From NCBI RefSeq assembly GCF_963678635.1, contig NC_087064.1, positions 68,872,123-68,936,122 of the forward strand: a stretch of DNA of 64,000 bases. The letters are read 5' to 3'. This DNA comes from Symsagittifera roscoffensis (lineage: Eukaryota > Xenacoelomorpha > Acoela > Convolutidae). The first letter of the stretch is position 1; each line of letters opens with the position of its first letter. The position numbers and the translations under genes were made by a program. Positions 11,385 to 26,300 of this stretch are shown one piece after another. The notes under the pieces were generated by a model. It had not been told where the DNA came from. It saw nothing but the letters and a program-made list of their open reading frames with translations, and did no database searches.

Positions 11385-14300
11385 CTGAAAATAACTATAA
11401 ATTGTTTAAAAAAGAACATGAAAATTTTGGTTATAGAAAGTAGCAAAAACATGTAACAGAGAAACAATATTTTAAAAATAAAAAACCTTAAAAGAGAACT
11501 GTATGATTAAGTTAATTTATCATACAGCGTTTGTATCGCCAAAATAGCAAGTTTGCATGCAAAATCTACCGAAAATTAACGGATTGTTTTTTCTGACTGT
11601 TCCAAACTTCTGGCTTTTTATTGTATGTTTGAAGTTAATGCCAAGTTGTTGGTGATTTGTTTTCTGGTCAAGGAGCCAAGCTAAATTGTCAAATAGTGGA
11701 ATCTCTTAATTTTGATTAAACAAAAGTTTGAAAAAAAATTGAGCCAGTTACTCAGAGCGCGGGGGGTGCCTCAGGTTTCTCAGATTTTTGCTGTTGGCTC
11801 ATAACGTTTGCCTCGAGTAGGTTACATCTCTGTAATTTCATACCATTTTGCACGATTGCGAGCGAGATTAGTAGCGGTAACTGAGGGATATGAAAGATTG
11901 ACGCGTGGACTGTAAGCAAAAGTTGTCTACAGGACTGTTCTGTTCAAACCCTAGCGTGTAAGAAGCAAAACAAATCGATATGATCAAAAATATGTACTAT
12001 TTTGAAAGACCTTCCAGATACAGTGTTGATTTGAATTAACCGGACAAAGCGAACAACATTGAAAACTTAAACGCGTTTTTCTCAAAATTGGTTAAGATTA
12101 GACAAAAGTGAAGAGTACAAAAATTGCACAGAATTTCACCAGAATTAGTATGGTGCAGTTTTTCCCCAAAATTCTGAGCCAAAATTTTACCCCAAAAATA
12201 GGTCATTTTGGCGATTTTTATTCAATTAAGAATTACACTGAAACGGCTAAATTAATGGCTCATAAAATTAAGAAAAAAAACTTCTTACACTGCCAAACAA
12301 AATTTTAGAAAGGTATTACTTTCAAAAATCTTTTTAAGAGAATAATATTTTGGTTGATACCCTAAAAACCATTTTCACAATATACAAATCAAAATCTTTG
12401 GTTAAAGACAAATTTCAAACGTTTTACGAAAACTTTTGAAAATTTTACCCTTCTAAAATTTTGTTGGGCTGTGTACGAGGTTTTTTTGTTATAATTTTTT
12501 ATCAAAAAACCTGGTAGTTTCAGTTTAATTCTCGATTCAGCAAAAAAAAACATAATGACTTATTTTTGGAATAAAATTTTGGTTCAGAATTTCGGGGGAA
12601 AATGTGCCATAAAAATTCTGGTGAAATTTTGAGCAATTTTGTTCTTTTCACTATTTGTCCAATCTTGAACCAATTTGAGAAAAAAGGGTTTGAAATTTCT
12701 AATTTTGTTTGTTTGTCCGGATAATTTATATCAGCACTGTATTTTATTGAAACAAATGATACATTTTTAAACAGATCAAACTTAAAAAAAGAGAAATTGT
12801 TAAACTTTTTGTCTTTTTTGGGCTTGAACTGACTCCTCTTGTTTTCTATTATTTTCTAGCCAATTGCCCTGCCAGTGCTTGCTATGAACACAATTAATGG
12901 CAACAAAGACAAGAGGAGAGAATGAATATCTAATTATGTAAAGTCATTCAAATGATAACTATAACAAAAGTCGAAAAACAAGGTTGTGGAACCTGATCTA
13001 AACTACATTTTATGATTGGATAAATTAGATATTTTACCAATGTAAAGTATTTAATATTAACCAATCATGATCCATCTAACTAACAACCCACTTATTTGTA
13101 AGTGCTGAAGTTACTTGTAATTTCAGCACCAGAGAGATTTGAATTTAACTTAGAAATTAGTTGGACTCTCCCGAGCACTTCAACAGCCGCAATAAACCAG
13201 TATACCCTAGATCTATTGAGCCTAGCAGAGACTAGTTAAACAACCTGAGACTAGATAGTATAAGAGTAAGATTAGGATCGGTATTAGACTAAGAAGTTGC
13301 ACGAATCTATCCGGCCGAAAATAAGATAGCGTGACGAGCAGACGGTGTACCCTATCCGAAATTACTCTATGAGTTAACCAACTCGGTCCTAACTCATCTG
13401 GTGCGACCATAAGTCTCGAACAAGACCTTAATAGCTTAGAATTAACCAAAATAGATTAGAAATTAGACAAAAACATTTAAAAAATGTTATACGACAATAA
13501 TTTAATCGAAATGTCTCTACGACTCAATAGATCAGAGCCAATATTCCGAACCATAACAGAACTACCCGGAATTGGAAGAAGACCTCGAACCAGAGACGAC
13601 ATACGACAAAGTAGAAACTTGCCATATAGCTATATGATAGTTAGGCAAAAACCAGAACAAACTTTTATATTTAGAATATTACTGGCAATGAATTTAGATT
13701 TTCATTTGCAAACATAAAACCTTGAAGTTAATCTTCAAAATCATTTCAGGCGCTAAACAAAATTATTAATATACAATAACGATTGATAAAAAGATCTAAG
13801 ATCGTTTTCCTAAAATTCTGCAGTAATATACAAAACATGTTTGAAAAATATTTATTGAAAAATAAAAAATAAAAATTAGTAGCATGACAATAAATGGTTA
13901 GTAATCATAAATCATCCTGTTGTTCCAGCTCCATCACCTAAAACATAACAGCAATCATAAACCCACTAATATCATCAAAACACTAAAACTTTCCTTTACA
14001 CATATTTAAAATTTTATTAAAACTTAAATTCACTTAATTTTAAAACCAGATCATCAAGGCTTATCCTTGGATCTTAAATCATTTTCTACTTAATTAAATT
14101 TCAAATTTGATCATCAAGGCTTATCCTTGGATCAAACAGAACAACTTTGTTCTCCCCCACCCACTTAATTAGTGTCTAACGACCTCAAACGTCGATTCAC
14201 TACCCAACCCTTTCTAAAGACCTAAGACTAATAGAAATTTTTAAACAAAACTAATCATTCAAATTAGGATAAACAGTGAAGAACTTCGGTTATTCATCCT

Positions 14301-17300
14301 TCACTTGACCCCCCCTCTTAACAGACCCAGGATAAATCTTAGACTTAGTAAGTTTAAAATAGTATCTAACGAACTACTCGCGTTCTAATTATACCTGAAC
14401 CTTGTGGATCGATTTACTATTCTCCAACCCTTGAACACAATCACTACCCCTAAGTAAGATTAAGTAAGTTAACACCTTAACTTATACTAGCCACGAGAAA
14501 GTAAAAAATCATTCTTCGGAATCGATATACTTTTCTCTCCAACCCTGAACAAACAGACCCAGGTTAAGCTAACCAAAAAATCGTAAGAACTAACAGTTTA
14601 AGAAAATAGAAACCATTTAACAACCTTTTGCATCCGTCATCCTAAACCTTATGTCATTTAAAAACCTAGGAAATAAACAAACAATCGTTTTACACAATTG
14701 TGAAATAGATAACAAAAAATACGACCTTGTAATCACACCTCATACACAAACAGTTGGATACATTCGAACAAAACGACAAACACTAAAAAGAAAAATAATA
14801 ACGAAACAAAGACAAATAACACGAAAAAGATTTTCAAAAAATCGAAACGCATTTTCAGAATCAGAAACCAACAGTTTAGACGAACTTTACAAACTAAAAG
14901 AATCAATAGATAAAAATTACCCACTTCACGATCAATTATATTTTTCTGACTCAGAAACAACTTCAAATTCATCAAAAAGAGGAAAAAGAAGAATAAAAAA
15001 GCAGTATAAACACAAACCAGTACATTTATACAATTGGAATCAACCAATTCGACACATTAATAATTACATATTAACAGTCATCGAACGAAAAAATGAGCTC
15101 AACGCACACCCCAGGTGAAGAAAGTCCAGATGATGATGAAATCTTTCCTTTTATAGTAGATGCAACCACTGATAGAGGACAGCATATATTTTGCAAAAAT
15201 TTATTATTAAATTTATCTGAACCCGGAATCAGTCCATGTAAAACAGAATTCCCAGATGTAAAAATCAAAAGACAAATCATAGACCACTACTTAAAAGATA
15301 TATGCAACATAACACAACAGTATGGAATCTACTCCATAGAATTCACCTCACCAAACCATAATAATAGAAAATATACAATTCAAACAGACGATCTTGATTT
15401 AGAATTTTCAAAAGTTTTTTCAGAATAAATAAAAAGCATCCAATATCATAACTCACAAAGAGCAAACTCCATATTCACCAATGAAGTTTTCGCAATAATA
15501 TATAGTTATATTTCGATATTAGAAAACGAAATCCCAATAACAAATGTCTCACCCACAGAAACATCTAAACATTTAAGAGTACGACATGAAATCACACTAC
15601 TCTCTAGTTATTTAAACATCATTAAAGAAAATTTCACGAAAGACGACGTTTCACAACATACAAAACACGATCTACAAAAAATTTTGGCATGGTTCATAAT
15701 AGATTATTTCACACACAATATTGATTTAATTGCACAAGCAAGAAAAAATTTTAGACCCCAAAACTCGAACGATGATACCGCTATCACAGAACAATCAGAT
15801 TATGTTTGGGACCCCGAATGGTCTCATCCCGCATTTATAAGCTTCCCACAAACAATCTCAAGTCAAGCAATAAGTACGATATCTTACATAAGAGATTATG
15901 TAAAAGTAATACCATTAACCATTGATGCAACACCATTAAACTATAATACATTTTTGCCCGATACACAAAATAATAGTTTAAACTCTACAGTTATACACAA
16001 TGAAAACCTCAATGGAACTAGGAATCTTACTCAACAAGATATCCAGACACCATCACACTTCATAAATGAAGAAATTGTACACACAACAACTACACAACAA
16101 AGTATTTCACCAATACGCCCAAATTTAACAACACCAAGAAATACAAATCCTTCACAAACACAGGTAACCTTACAATCAACCGTTAAACCTTCGGTTGCCC
16201 CTAAATATTCACATATGGATTACCAAACATACAGACCCATGACAATACCATCAAAAACACGCAAAACATTCACTAGAAACAACTTTGCAGACCATAATTA
16301 TAATTATACACATCCATCAAAAACATATAACCAACCACAAAGAAATTTTAACCAATATACAAGATCTCGAAATTGGGATAACCCAATGACCCAACCTAAT
16401 TCAATAAATTTCCAAACAAATCCTCCACAGGATCACAGTGAAAATTACCCATTTTTTCAACAAAATAAAAATAAAAAACAGACATCTTATCAAATGGATT
16501 ATTTATCCTCAGATGATGATTTCTTACAACCAGATATATTTGCACCAAATACTCAAGAATATCGTAGACAAGGAATACAGAGAACACGTACAAATCATAG
16601 AAATTTTTCTCCACAACCAATAGATGCACAACATCAACAACCAATTCAACAACAAAATCTAATTAATACACAATCTTTTCAACCAATTCAACAACAAAAT
16701 CCAATGACTGCACACTCGTATCAAGCATCACAAATGCAAAATGAAATACCACTCCCATATTATCTCCAACAACATGAAATAACAAGAAACCAACTTTCGA
16801 ATTTTTCTCAAATGCCAAATGCAGCAGAATCATTACAAATGACAATGAATCCATACCTTATGGGTGGATCATCAATAACATCAAACAAACCTTTAATGGT
16901 TTTCACAGGAACAGACCCTGAATACTCTGTAGAAGATTATTTAAATGCAGTAACAGCAAACCTGATTTTAAATATTGGACCTGAACCAATTAATACGCCA
17001 CTACATCAAAATTGGATACATCGACGCACAGCGTTAATACAAACAACCTTAGATGGCGCAGCCCAAAAATGGTTTTCAGTACTACCTCTAGAAATAAAAT
17101 CAAACTGGAAAAGGTTTACACAGGAATTTTCAAAAATGTTTGACTCCGAAAGAAACAAACAACAACAAAGAGTTTTATGTAATGAAATTCGCAGATTACC
17201 AAACGAAACCATCAAGCAAATAGCAGTACGAATCGAAACACTAGTTCGAAAAGCATATTCATTAAATACACATGACTATAAAAACACAAAGATGACAGAA

Positions 17301-20300
17301 ATCTTAATGATGACCTTAACACCACAATTAAGGAAAATAGCAATAAAAAAGAGAGCATCCCATCCTTCTTCAATTCGAGAACCCGATTTAGATTTTCGAA
17401 AACTAGTAGACAAATTAGAACAAGCAGAAATCACGATGAAACTAGAAGAAACGGAAAATCTGAAATTACAATACGTTAACAGAATTGAAACGACTCCCAC
17501 TAATATTAATAATATACAGGAATCAGAGACAGACCTCGTTGAAAAAATCATTGAAATACTCAATATTTATGAAAAGAACCCAAACTTTAAAGGCAAACCA
17601 TCTTTCAAAAAATGGTGTAATTATTGCCGACGATACGGACATAGTATTTCCGAATGTAGACAAAAACAGCAAGACAATCAAAATAAACCTCAAAAATATA
17701 AAGAACCAAATAAATCATTCTATCAATACATGAAAAAAGATCAAAATCTACCGAACAAAACAGTTTACAGCAACAACAGTTCAGGAAAACCACTCCCGAA
17801 CAATACAAATTATACAAGAAATCAATCACCATATAACTCAAGTTATAGAGGAAGATCACCAGAACGAAGAAACACGAATAATTCATCAAAAAATCACTAC
17901 AATAGACCAAATAGTCGAAATAACTACTCCAGATCAAATTCAAATACACAACGATTTGTTTCTAGATCTAATTCCCAATCAAGAAATAACTACTATCCAA
18001 ACAACCAATCACGAAATTCATCATACAATAGGAATAGAAACTACTCCTATAATCGAAATAGAAGTTATTCAAACAACCGAAACCAGAATTACCCGAACAA
18101 TCAATCAAGGAATAACTCATATAATAGATCGAACTATAACAGACCAAACAACAATTATCAAAATAGATCGCGAAATAATTCACAAAATCGACACCCAAGT
18201 TATAATAATCGTTATAGAAATTATTCCCAATCACCACACCGGAATAATAATAACTATAATAATTCTAATAATCGCCACAGAAGTAGTACACCTAAACATC
18301 AAAGACAAATCAATCAAGTACAATCTAACCCAGAAACAACATCAGACCCTCCAGGTATTGATGACACAGTAACTGATACGTTACAACTCAATCAAATAAA
18401 CTGTACATCATCAGATTCAGAAAGTGATACTGAAAACACTCTTTCTATCAATATGATAAAAGTCGAAAATGACTATGAATCTGTCATATATGAACAACCC
18501 TTTTCATCACACATATATGAAAATCAATCAGAATTTCTTCAAAATTATTACACTACACCCATAAATTCCACACCAACGACGCAAGAAACAAATGAGATTA
18601 ACACTACAAATCAAACCAATAAAAATACCAAAACAAAATGCTTGAATACAAACCACATTTATCAAAATATACAAAAAGAACAACCCAAAGAAAAAATTTG
18701 GACAATACCATTTCTCTTAGAAAGCCCAAGAAATAAAGAATTTCAACCACCAGACCTTGAAATAGATTTTTTAATTGATTCAGGAGCAGAATCAAACATA
18801 ATAAACATCCCCACATGGAATGAAATAAAAACTTTACACCCAAAGCTAACACCTCTTGAAACCTCCAGTAAGTTAGCAACAGCACAAGGATCAACATTGA
18901 TAAACTACGGAAAAATCCAATTATTTCTCCTCCCCACCAGAACAATGGAACAAAGCAAAATTTTAAATAAGCCATTTAAACAAATATTCCATATCACTGA
19001 CATTAAATATAATATCATTGGAATACCATTTATTTCGAAGTATATACCAACAATTAACATACTAAATAGTAAAATATTAATCAAAAATAAATATACAAAA
19101 ACAAAAGAAACATCCTTAACATTTTTTCAAAGATTAAATAAACAACCACCATTCTTTTCAAAATTCTACCCGATATTTAACCAACAAAGAAAACACCTAA
19201 AACCACTATCAGGAAATATCTATAATTTTTCAATCAAACAAGTTCACCAAAATGATAAAGAACAAAACAAACAAAAATTTTATATGTCAGAATTTGAATT
19301 CAAACCTATTCACAAATTTTTCAAAATCACAATCTCATCCATAAAATATTTGAAAAATTCGAATTCCGATATCATTTCCTTACATGTCTATAACAACACA
19401 CCTTACCAAGTAACATTACCTTTAGGACTTTTAGGATATTGTGAAACCAACGCTACAATATCACCAATACACGAAAAAGCCTATCGCGTAAATAATATAC
19501 TCCAATTACTAGATATTTGCCAATCTACAATTCTTAATGAAGAATTATCTATAAATAATATAATAAGTAACGAAAACAGAAATACGGATTATTTCACAAA
19601 AACTCCATATTTCAAACCTACATTCAACATAAGTAACTACACAGAGGACCAACAAAAATTTTTAACAATGTTTAATTTCCAACATTCACAAATAACACAA
19701 GACGAATTCGAAAAATTAGCCAAACAGCTAATTAAATATTCATCAGTCTATGCAACATCAAAATTCGATGTTGGAAAAATCAGTTCATCACTACATCTCC
19801 CGTTAAAACCAGACGCAGTTTTCAAAAAACAGAGAGCAAGTAAAGTACCAATTCACTTACATGATAAAGTGAACAGATTACTCGACATTTTAGAACAATA
19901 CAACATTATATCACCAGTAAACAAAGAAGAACAACCAAAAGGCAACACATTTATCAACCCTGTTATCATTCTAGCTAAAGGAGAATCATTGAAAATCGTT
20001 CTCGATGCTAGATACCTCAATTCACTTATAGATGAATCAAAATGTAATTGGCCCATTGAACCAATACAAGTTATTTTAACAAAAATAAACGGCAAATACT
20101 TTACAACCGCCGATATGAATAGTGCATACAATCAAATGCCACTAGATGAACAATCACGACGTTTAACACAATTTGTTATCGGAAACCAACAATATGAATT
20201 CAACCGCTTATTCTATGGAATATCCATAGGACCAGCAGCATTTTCAGCTTTTATGAGCAAAATTTTTAGACCACTGACACTCAAGAAAAACGCAATCACC

Positions 20301-23300
20301 TATTTAGACGATGTTTTTATGCAATCACAAACAAAAGACGAGATGTTCAATGTTTTAGAAAAATATCACCAAATACTTCAGAACGAAAATCTGAAGGCCG
20401 CCCCCGATAAATCACACTTCTTTTTGACAAGAGTTAAATTCTTAGGACATAATATAGAAAGAAAAACAATCACTCCATTGAAATCACGCATTGACGCTAT
20501 TCAAAAACTTCAACCACCAACAAATAAAAAGAAAATCCAAGAATTTCTTGGAATGTTAAACTTTTTAAGTAAATATGTTTATAAAATGCAATTATATCTA
20601 CGACCATTTTATAACATCCTTAGACAACAAAATAATTTTGAATGGAACACAGAACATCAAACACGATTTGAAGAAATAAAGAAACTTTTAACTGAACAAA
20701 TTTCAAACACAATTCCAGATTCAAATCAACCATTTTATGCAATGTGCGATGCTTCGAACTTTGGCATCGGTGCAGCACTATTACAATCACATAATGGTAC
20801 AAATAAAATGAACCTCATATCAGCAAATTCTCGATTATTCACTCAAGCAGAGCTACGACTCTCAACTCTAATGAGAGAATGTACAGCCATAATATATACA
20901 CTGACAGAATATGAATTTCTGATACTTGGATCAAAACATCCAACAGTTCTATTCACAGACCATAAACCAATCATCTTTCTCTTTACACAAAAATCTAACC
21001 CAAACCACCGAGTTTACAGATTTCAACTAATTCTAATGAAATTTCCAAACTTACATATAGTTTGGACTGCAGGAAAAAATCTTGCATTACCAGACACCTT
21101 AAGTCGAAATACACCACCTGAATTACTTACACGAAAAACAACAGTTGAAATACCCAAAAACATAAAATTCTACCTTGCAGAAAACGAAACATCACCCCGA
21201 TTGGAATGCAAATATGCAGTAAAAACTGATATTGAACAATCACAAATAAATAGTTTACAACATTTCCCACTTTATTTAGATTGTCAAAATAATCATTATG
21301 AAGTTGATTTACTTGGAACATCAACTTTCAAACCAATCCCATATTCTCAATGGATAAAAAATAACACCCAACAAAAACGAACAAAACAACACCCGCCTAA
21401 AAAAGACCATTTTCCACTAATTGAAAAAGAAGATTTAACTGATAAAATAAATTTATCAGGACCACAAACAAATGATTCAAAATACACAATAAATCAAGTT
21501 TTTGACCTTCACGACCCACTTGATACAATACCCTTATCTAAATTCGAAATTGAAAACATTTTTCTCCCTCCAACAGAAACGATTACAATTTCAACACTGA
21601 AACAATATCAAAATCTTGACCCGATAATTAGACAACTAAAATCATGGCACAAATATAAAACTAAACCTGTCAAGGCAGATTCAACCATTCTAGGAAACAA
21701 AACACTCCTCCGATACTTTCGCAAATTTAACAGCACAACAATTAACGAAAATACAGACCTTTTAGAGTATAACCTGAATGAATCTACAGTTCCATGTCTC
21801 CCTTTAAGTATGATTCTTATAGCTTTTAATATTTCACATACACAAAATATTAAAGGACACTCTGGATCAGAGAAAACATATTCAAATTTTATACAAAACT
21901 TTTATTTCCCAAATGCACCAATTTGGATAAAAGTACTATGCAATGACTGTATAGTATGTCAACTAAATAAACCTTACCCAAATCAAAAACAAATAGCACA
22001 AAAACAAGATTTTAAAGGACAAAGTTTGTACTTTAATCATCGTATCTCATTTGATACTAAAGGACCAATTTCACCCTCATCAGAAGGAAACTCCTACATT
22101 ATGGTAATTGTTGACGCATTTACACATTATGTAGCACTTAACCCAGTACCACATTGTAACGCTTATTACGCTTACACAACACTCTATGAACACTGGATAG
22201 CAAAATTCGGACTACCAGAAATTTTAGTTACAGACAACGGTACAGAATTCATAAATAATGAAATTATCACACTATGTCATTTATATAACATTAAACACAA
22301 ACCACGTACATCTCATGCACCTTGGACAAACGGCTTAGTCGAAGGTATGAACCGTTCATTACAAGAATATCTTAGATGTATCATCAACGGAAATGATACA
22401 AAATATACCGAATGGTCAGCAGATGTAAAATTATTTCCCTTAGCGTATAATTCACAAATTACGACAACTTTAGGAATGTCACCATACGAAATGGTTTTTA
22501 ACCAAAAGCCACGCAAACCAATAATGTTTACAGCAAATTCTCATAAAAACGCACAAGGTTATTGTCAACCAAATAAAGATTCAATTTGTTATAACCTACC
22601 TTTACATACACACGATGAAGATCATTTTCATCACCCACAAATTCTTAAACTAGCCTCCGGTACACACACCGAATGGATTCTAAATAGAGATAAAAAACAC
22701 AATGAAATTTATCAAAAAATAACAAAAAAGTTATTACAAAGACAAAACATTAATGAACAAATCAATTCACGTTCTACACCAGCCTCCGAATTAAAAATTG
22801 GAACATTTGTTTTAATACCTAATTTTAATACTCAAAAAGGAATTTCTAAAAAATTACAACCCCTTCGAAAAGGACCATACCAAATAATTGCAAGACCCAC
22901 TGATGTCACATATAAAATTACCGACTCAAACAAAAAAGAAATCGTTCAACATCGAAACAACCTATTACCTTATTACCCAAAAGAATACGCACTCCGCGAA
23001 TTAACTCAATTATATTCTTTCACAGGATTAAAAATCATTCAAAATGAACCACATCTGAAAAACACAGAACAAAATGATAACCCCACCGAAAATCAAAACA
23101 CAAAACCAACCACCACCAAAAACAATACACAAAACCATAAAGAATCCCCAAAACAAAGAAAAAATAGAAAAATGACCGAACAAATAATACCCCAAGAACA
23201 AATCGACAAATCAGAAAATAGAAAAACAACAAGACTCCGAAATCAACCACGTAAAAACTATAAAGTATTCATCCCCCAATCTAAAATTTTAAAGAAAGTG

Positions 23301-26300
23301 GAATTTCAAAAGTAATTTTAACATTATACTTCACTATCTTGAAACCTTCGAAACATTTTTCATTTACATTTTTCAAAATAACATGCTGACAAATACGTAA
23401 TAATTCTAGTTCAAAATAGACCAATAGGATTCATCCAATCCGTCACTTTCCCTAACTCAAACTAAGACCAATTAGACGAATCATATAGAACTCCAGGCAC
23501 ATCTATAACTATGACTTTACGACCTCCAGGTCAAAAATAAGCAAACCACTCCAACTTGACAACTAAAATAAATATCACCATAATACCGTACCCCTCCCTT
23601 ATCTAATAACCCAAAGATCAACAATATTTCCCCAACTCAGACCACGAATACCCCCAAAGCAAATTTGTTAACTTAGCCTAAAGTAACAAAATGAACATTT
23701 TAATTAGCCTAAAGTATAAAAATCTCACCATACCCCGGATCATTTGACAAACAAAAATAAAGAAAAAGACGACCTCCCAGTCACCATGAAAATTGCCCCC
23801 AACAATTTTTTACAAAACTCAACCCACTTGTCAAAAAACTAATAAATAATCCGACCACACTAGAAAATCGCCTCAAACAGCAAAAAATATTCGACCAAGA
23901 GATCATTTCTTAAATGCTCTTCTCTCAATCAGTTACTCAAATACTCATAAATTTTAAACATTTTTTTACAATATTTGAAACCTTTATAATATTTCTTTTT
24001 GATATACTTGAATCTTTTCTAATAATCCTAATCATTTTTTGTAACATTTTTTTAATTTTCTACACTATTCTCGAACTATTCCTCCAACTTTCCAAAACCC
24101 TTGATTATATCCACAGGTACGATTTATACAACTTGTCTAAATGATACGAACAATTTTCAGTAGAACTGATATTTTTTTATTGTTTGTAATTTTCATAGCA
24201 TTCTTATCATCACTCATTTTGACAATATGTAAATGTATAAAGAAAGCAATCTTCACATTTGCCCTAGCAACAATCCTTCTAATTCTTTTTTTGGAAGAAT
24301 ATTATAATAAACATAAACCTTCCCACTAAAGTAACAATTCAAAAATCCATCAAAAATTGCTACCCAACAGTCACAGAATCAGTCTTCACCGACATCATCC
24401 CAAGATAACCAAACACCACCTTCAACTACTCAAAATCCTCAAACATCTACACGAATTTCTTTTCAAGACAATCCATACACTTTTGAAGAACGACATGCTC
24501 GTTTATCAGAACCACTAGAACCAGTTCAACGACAAGCACCTCTAAGCGAACCAACATATAACCTATACCCAACACTACCACAAGAACTAAGTAGAATAAG
24601 AAATCCTAGTCAAAACCAAAATACAGTCGAAATAAATAGACAAATTATACATCCTCGACGAAACAGAAATTTTCAAACTCCCCGAGTTCACTTTGATATA
24701 CCTCAATCCCCATCACAAAACACTCCAGAAAACACCATTGATACATTACCAGAAACCCCTACGATTCTTTCACAACGTAGCACCTCAAGCCTACCATCAG
24801 ATTACTTAGGTTCAACACCAACATCTGAACAAATACGTGAAAATCCCTTTAACCCCCCAAACCAGGCATCACGACTACCATATTGGACAACACATTCATT
24901 TACACAAGGTGAATTAAATTTAGTAAATAATCCAATAGATATTTCTACGGATACAACAACATCCTCATCACTACCAGAAACATTATCACTACCATCAACA
25001 CCATCAATAAGCCAGATTTCACCACCACCTTTTAACTTAAATTTTCCAAATAATCTCGACGCCAGATATCGAGAACAATCATCAATAAATATTCCTTTAA
25101 GATTAGATTGGAATACATTTACAGCACCTCCACCATTATTTGGACAACATCAAGAAAGTAACCGCCTTCATAACTGGGCACTTAATAGATTACAATATCG
25201 CCAAGATATTCACAACGATATCCGTAATCACAATATTCAAATACTCCAACAAAACAGTTTACAATTAAAGTTTGAAATCACAGTTAAGTTAAACAATATT
25301 ACCCAACATCCCTACCCATTAAACCCACCTAACATAACAGCTCAATCACTACCACCACCGTTTATAACTACTGAAGTAATATACAAATACGACAGATATA
25401 CCAAAAACACAATTGGCTACATTACATTTTATAATCCATACTCAGGATTATCATACACATGTATATTCTAAAATTATTAATTTTTCTCCAACTCCTTTTT
25501 CTAGTAATCTCAAATCAAAACATAAACCCTTCTCCTCGTACAGGACCACAAGATTTATTAGTAACACATTACGATTGTGAAGAAAATGAACAAAAAACAC
25601 TACATAAATATGCAATAAATCAAGTATCACAATGTGAAACAGAACCACAAGCTATAGAAACCACAGATGTAATAGCAACACTCTATTCAAAAGCCCGAGC
25701 AACAACAGTTACAGGTTATAAATTCACAGCAACATTTTCCGAAAAGAAAGTACATTGTTCACAAGTCTCGAACGGAAACAAAAACCGACTTGACCATGAA
25801 TCATTCTATCAAAGTAATATAGAACGTCTTTTACATCTCAATCCCGACGATTGTAAAAATGAATTACTTAGACTAAACATCACACAAAATAAAAACTCCC
25901 AAAGAAAATTAGTTAATTTTCAAGTTTTTTCAGACTCTGTACATCAATCACAACTTGAAAGACACCAAGGACATATAAAACTAGACGAAAAATACCCGTA
26001 TAACGGCGCACACGGACGATTAACCTATGACCTACACGATAAACATTGGATACCACACATTGGTATAAATGACCCATCAAACTGCAAAGCAGACACAAAA
26101 AATAAAGGATACCAAGAAATAATGTTTTTCGATTGGAAAATACAACTCGAAAAAATACAACTAACACGAGATTTATCAGATAATACAATGATCTATCAAG
26201 GAATCAGATTACCTTGTAAAAATGATCAAGGTTATTGCGACCCTACAACGAGAACACAAGCAACAATTGTTTGGTTCCCCGAAGATACATGTACAACATT

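Noticed and set aside
14733-15047. 104-codon minus-strand frame
   Set aside because: Antisense shadow of the 155-aa basic protein, with a Phe/Leu-rich product typical of reversed Lys/Asn codons.
17956-18372. 138-codon frame inside gag
   Set aside because: It is a shifted reading of the Asn/Arg/Ser-rich low-complexity part of gag; no independent support.
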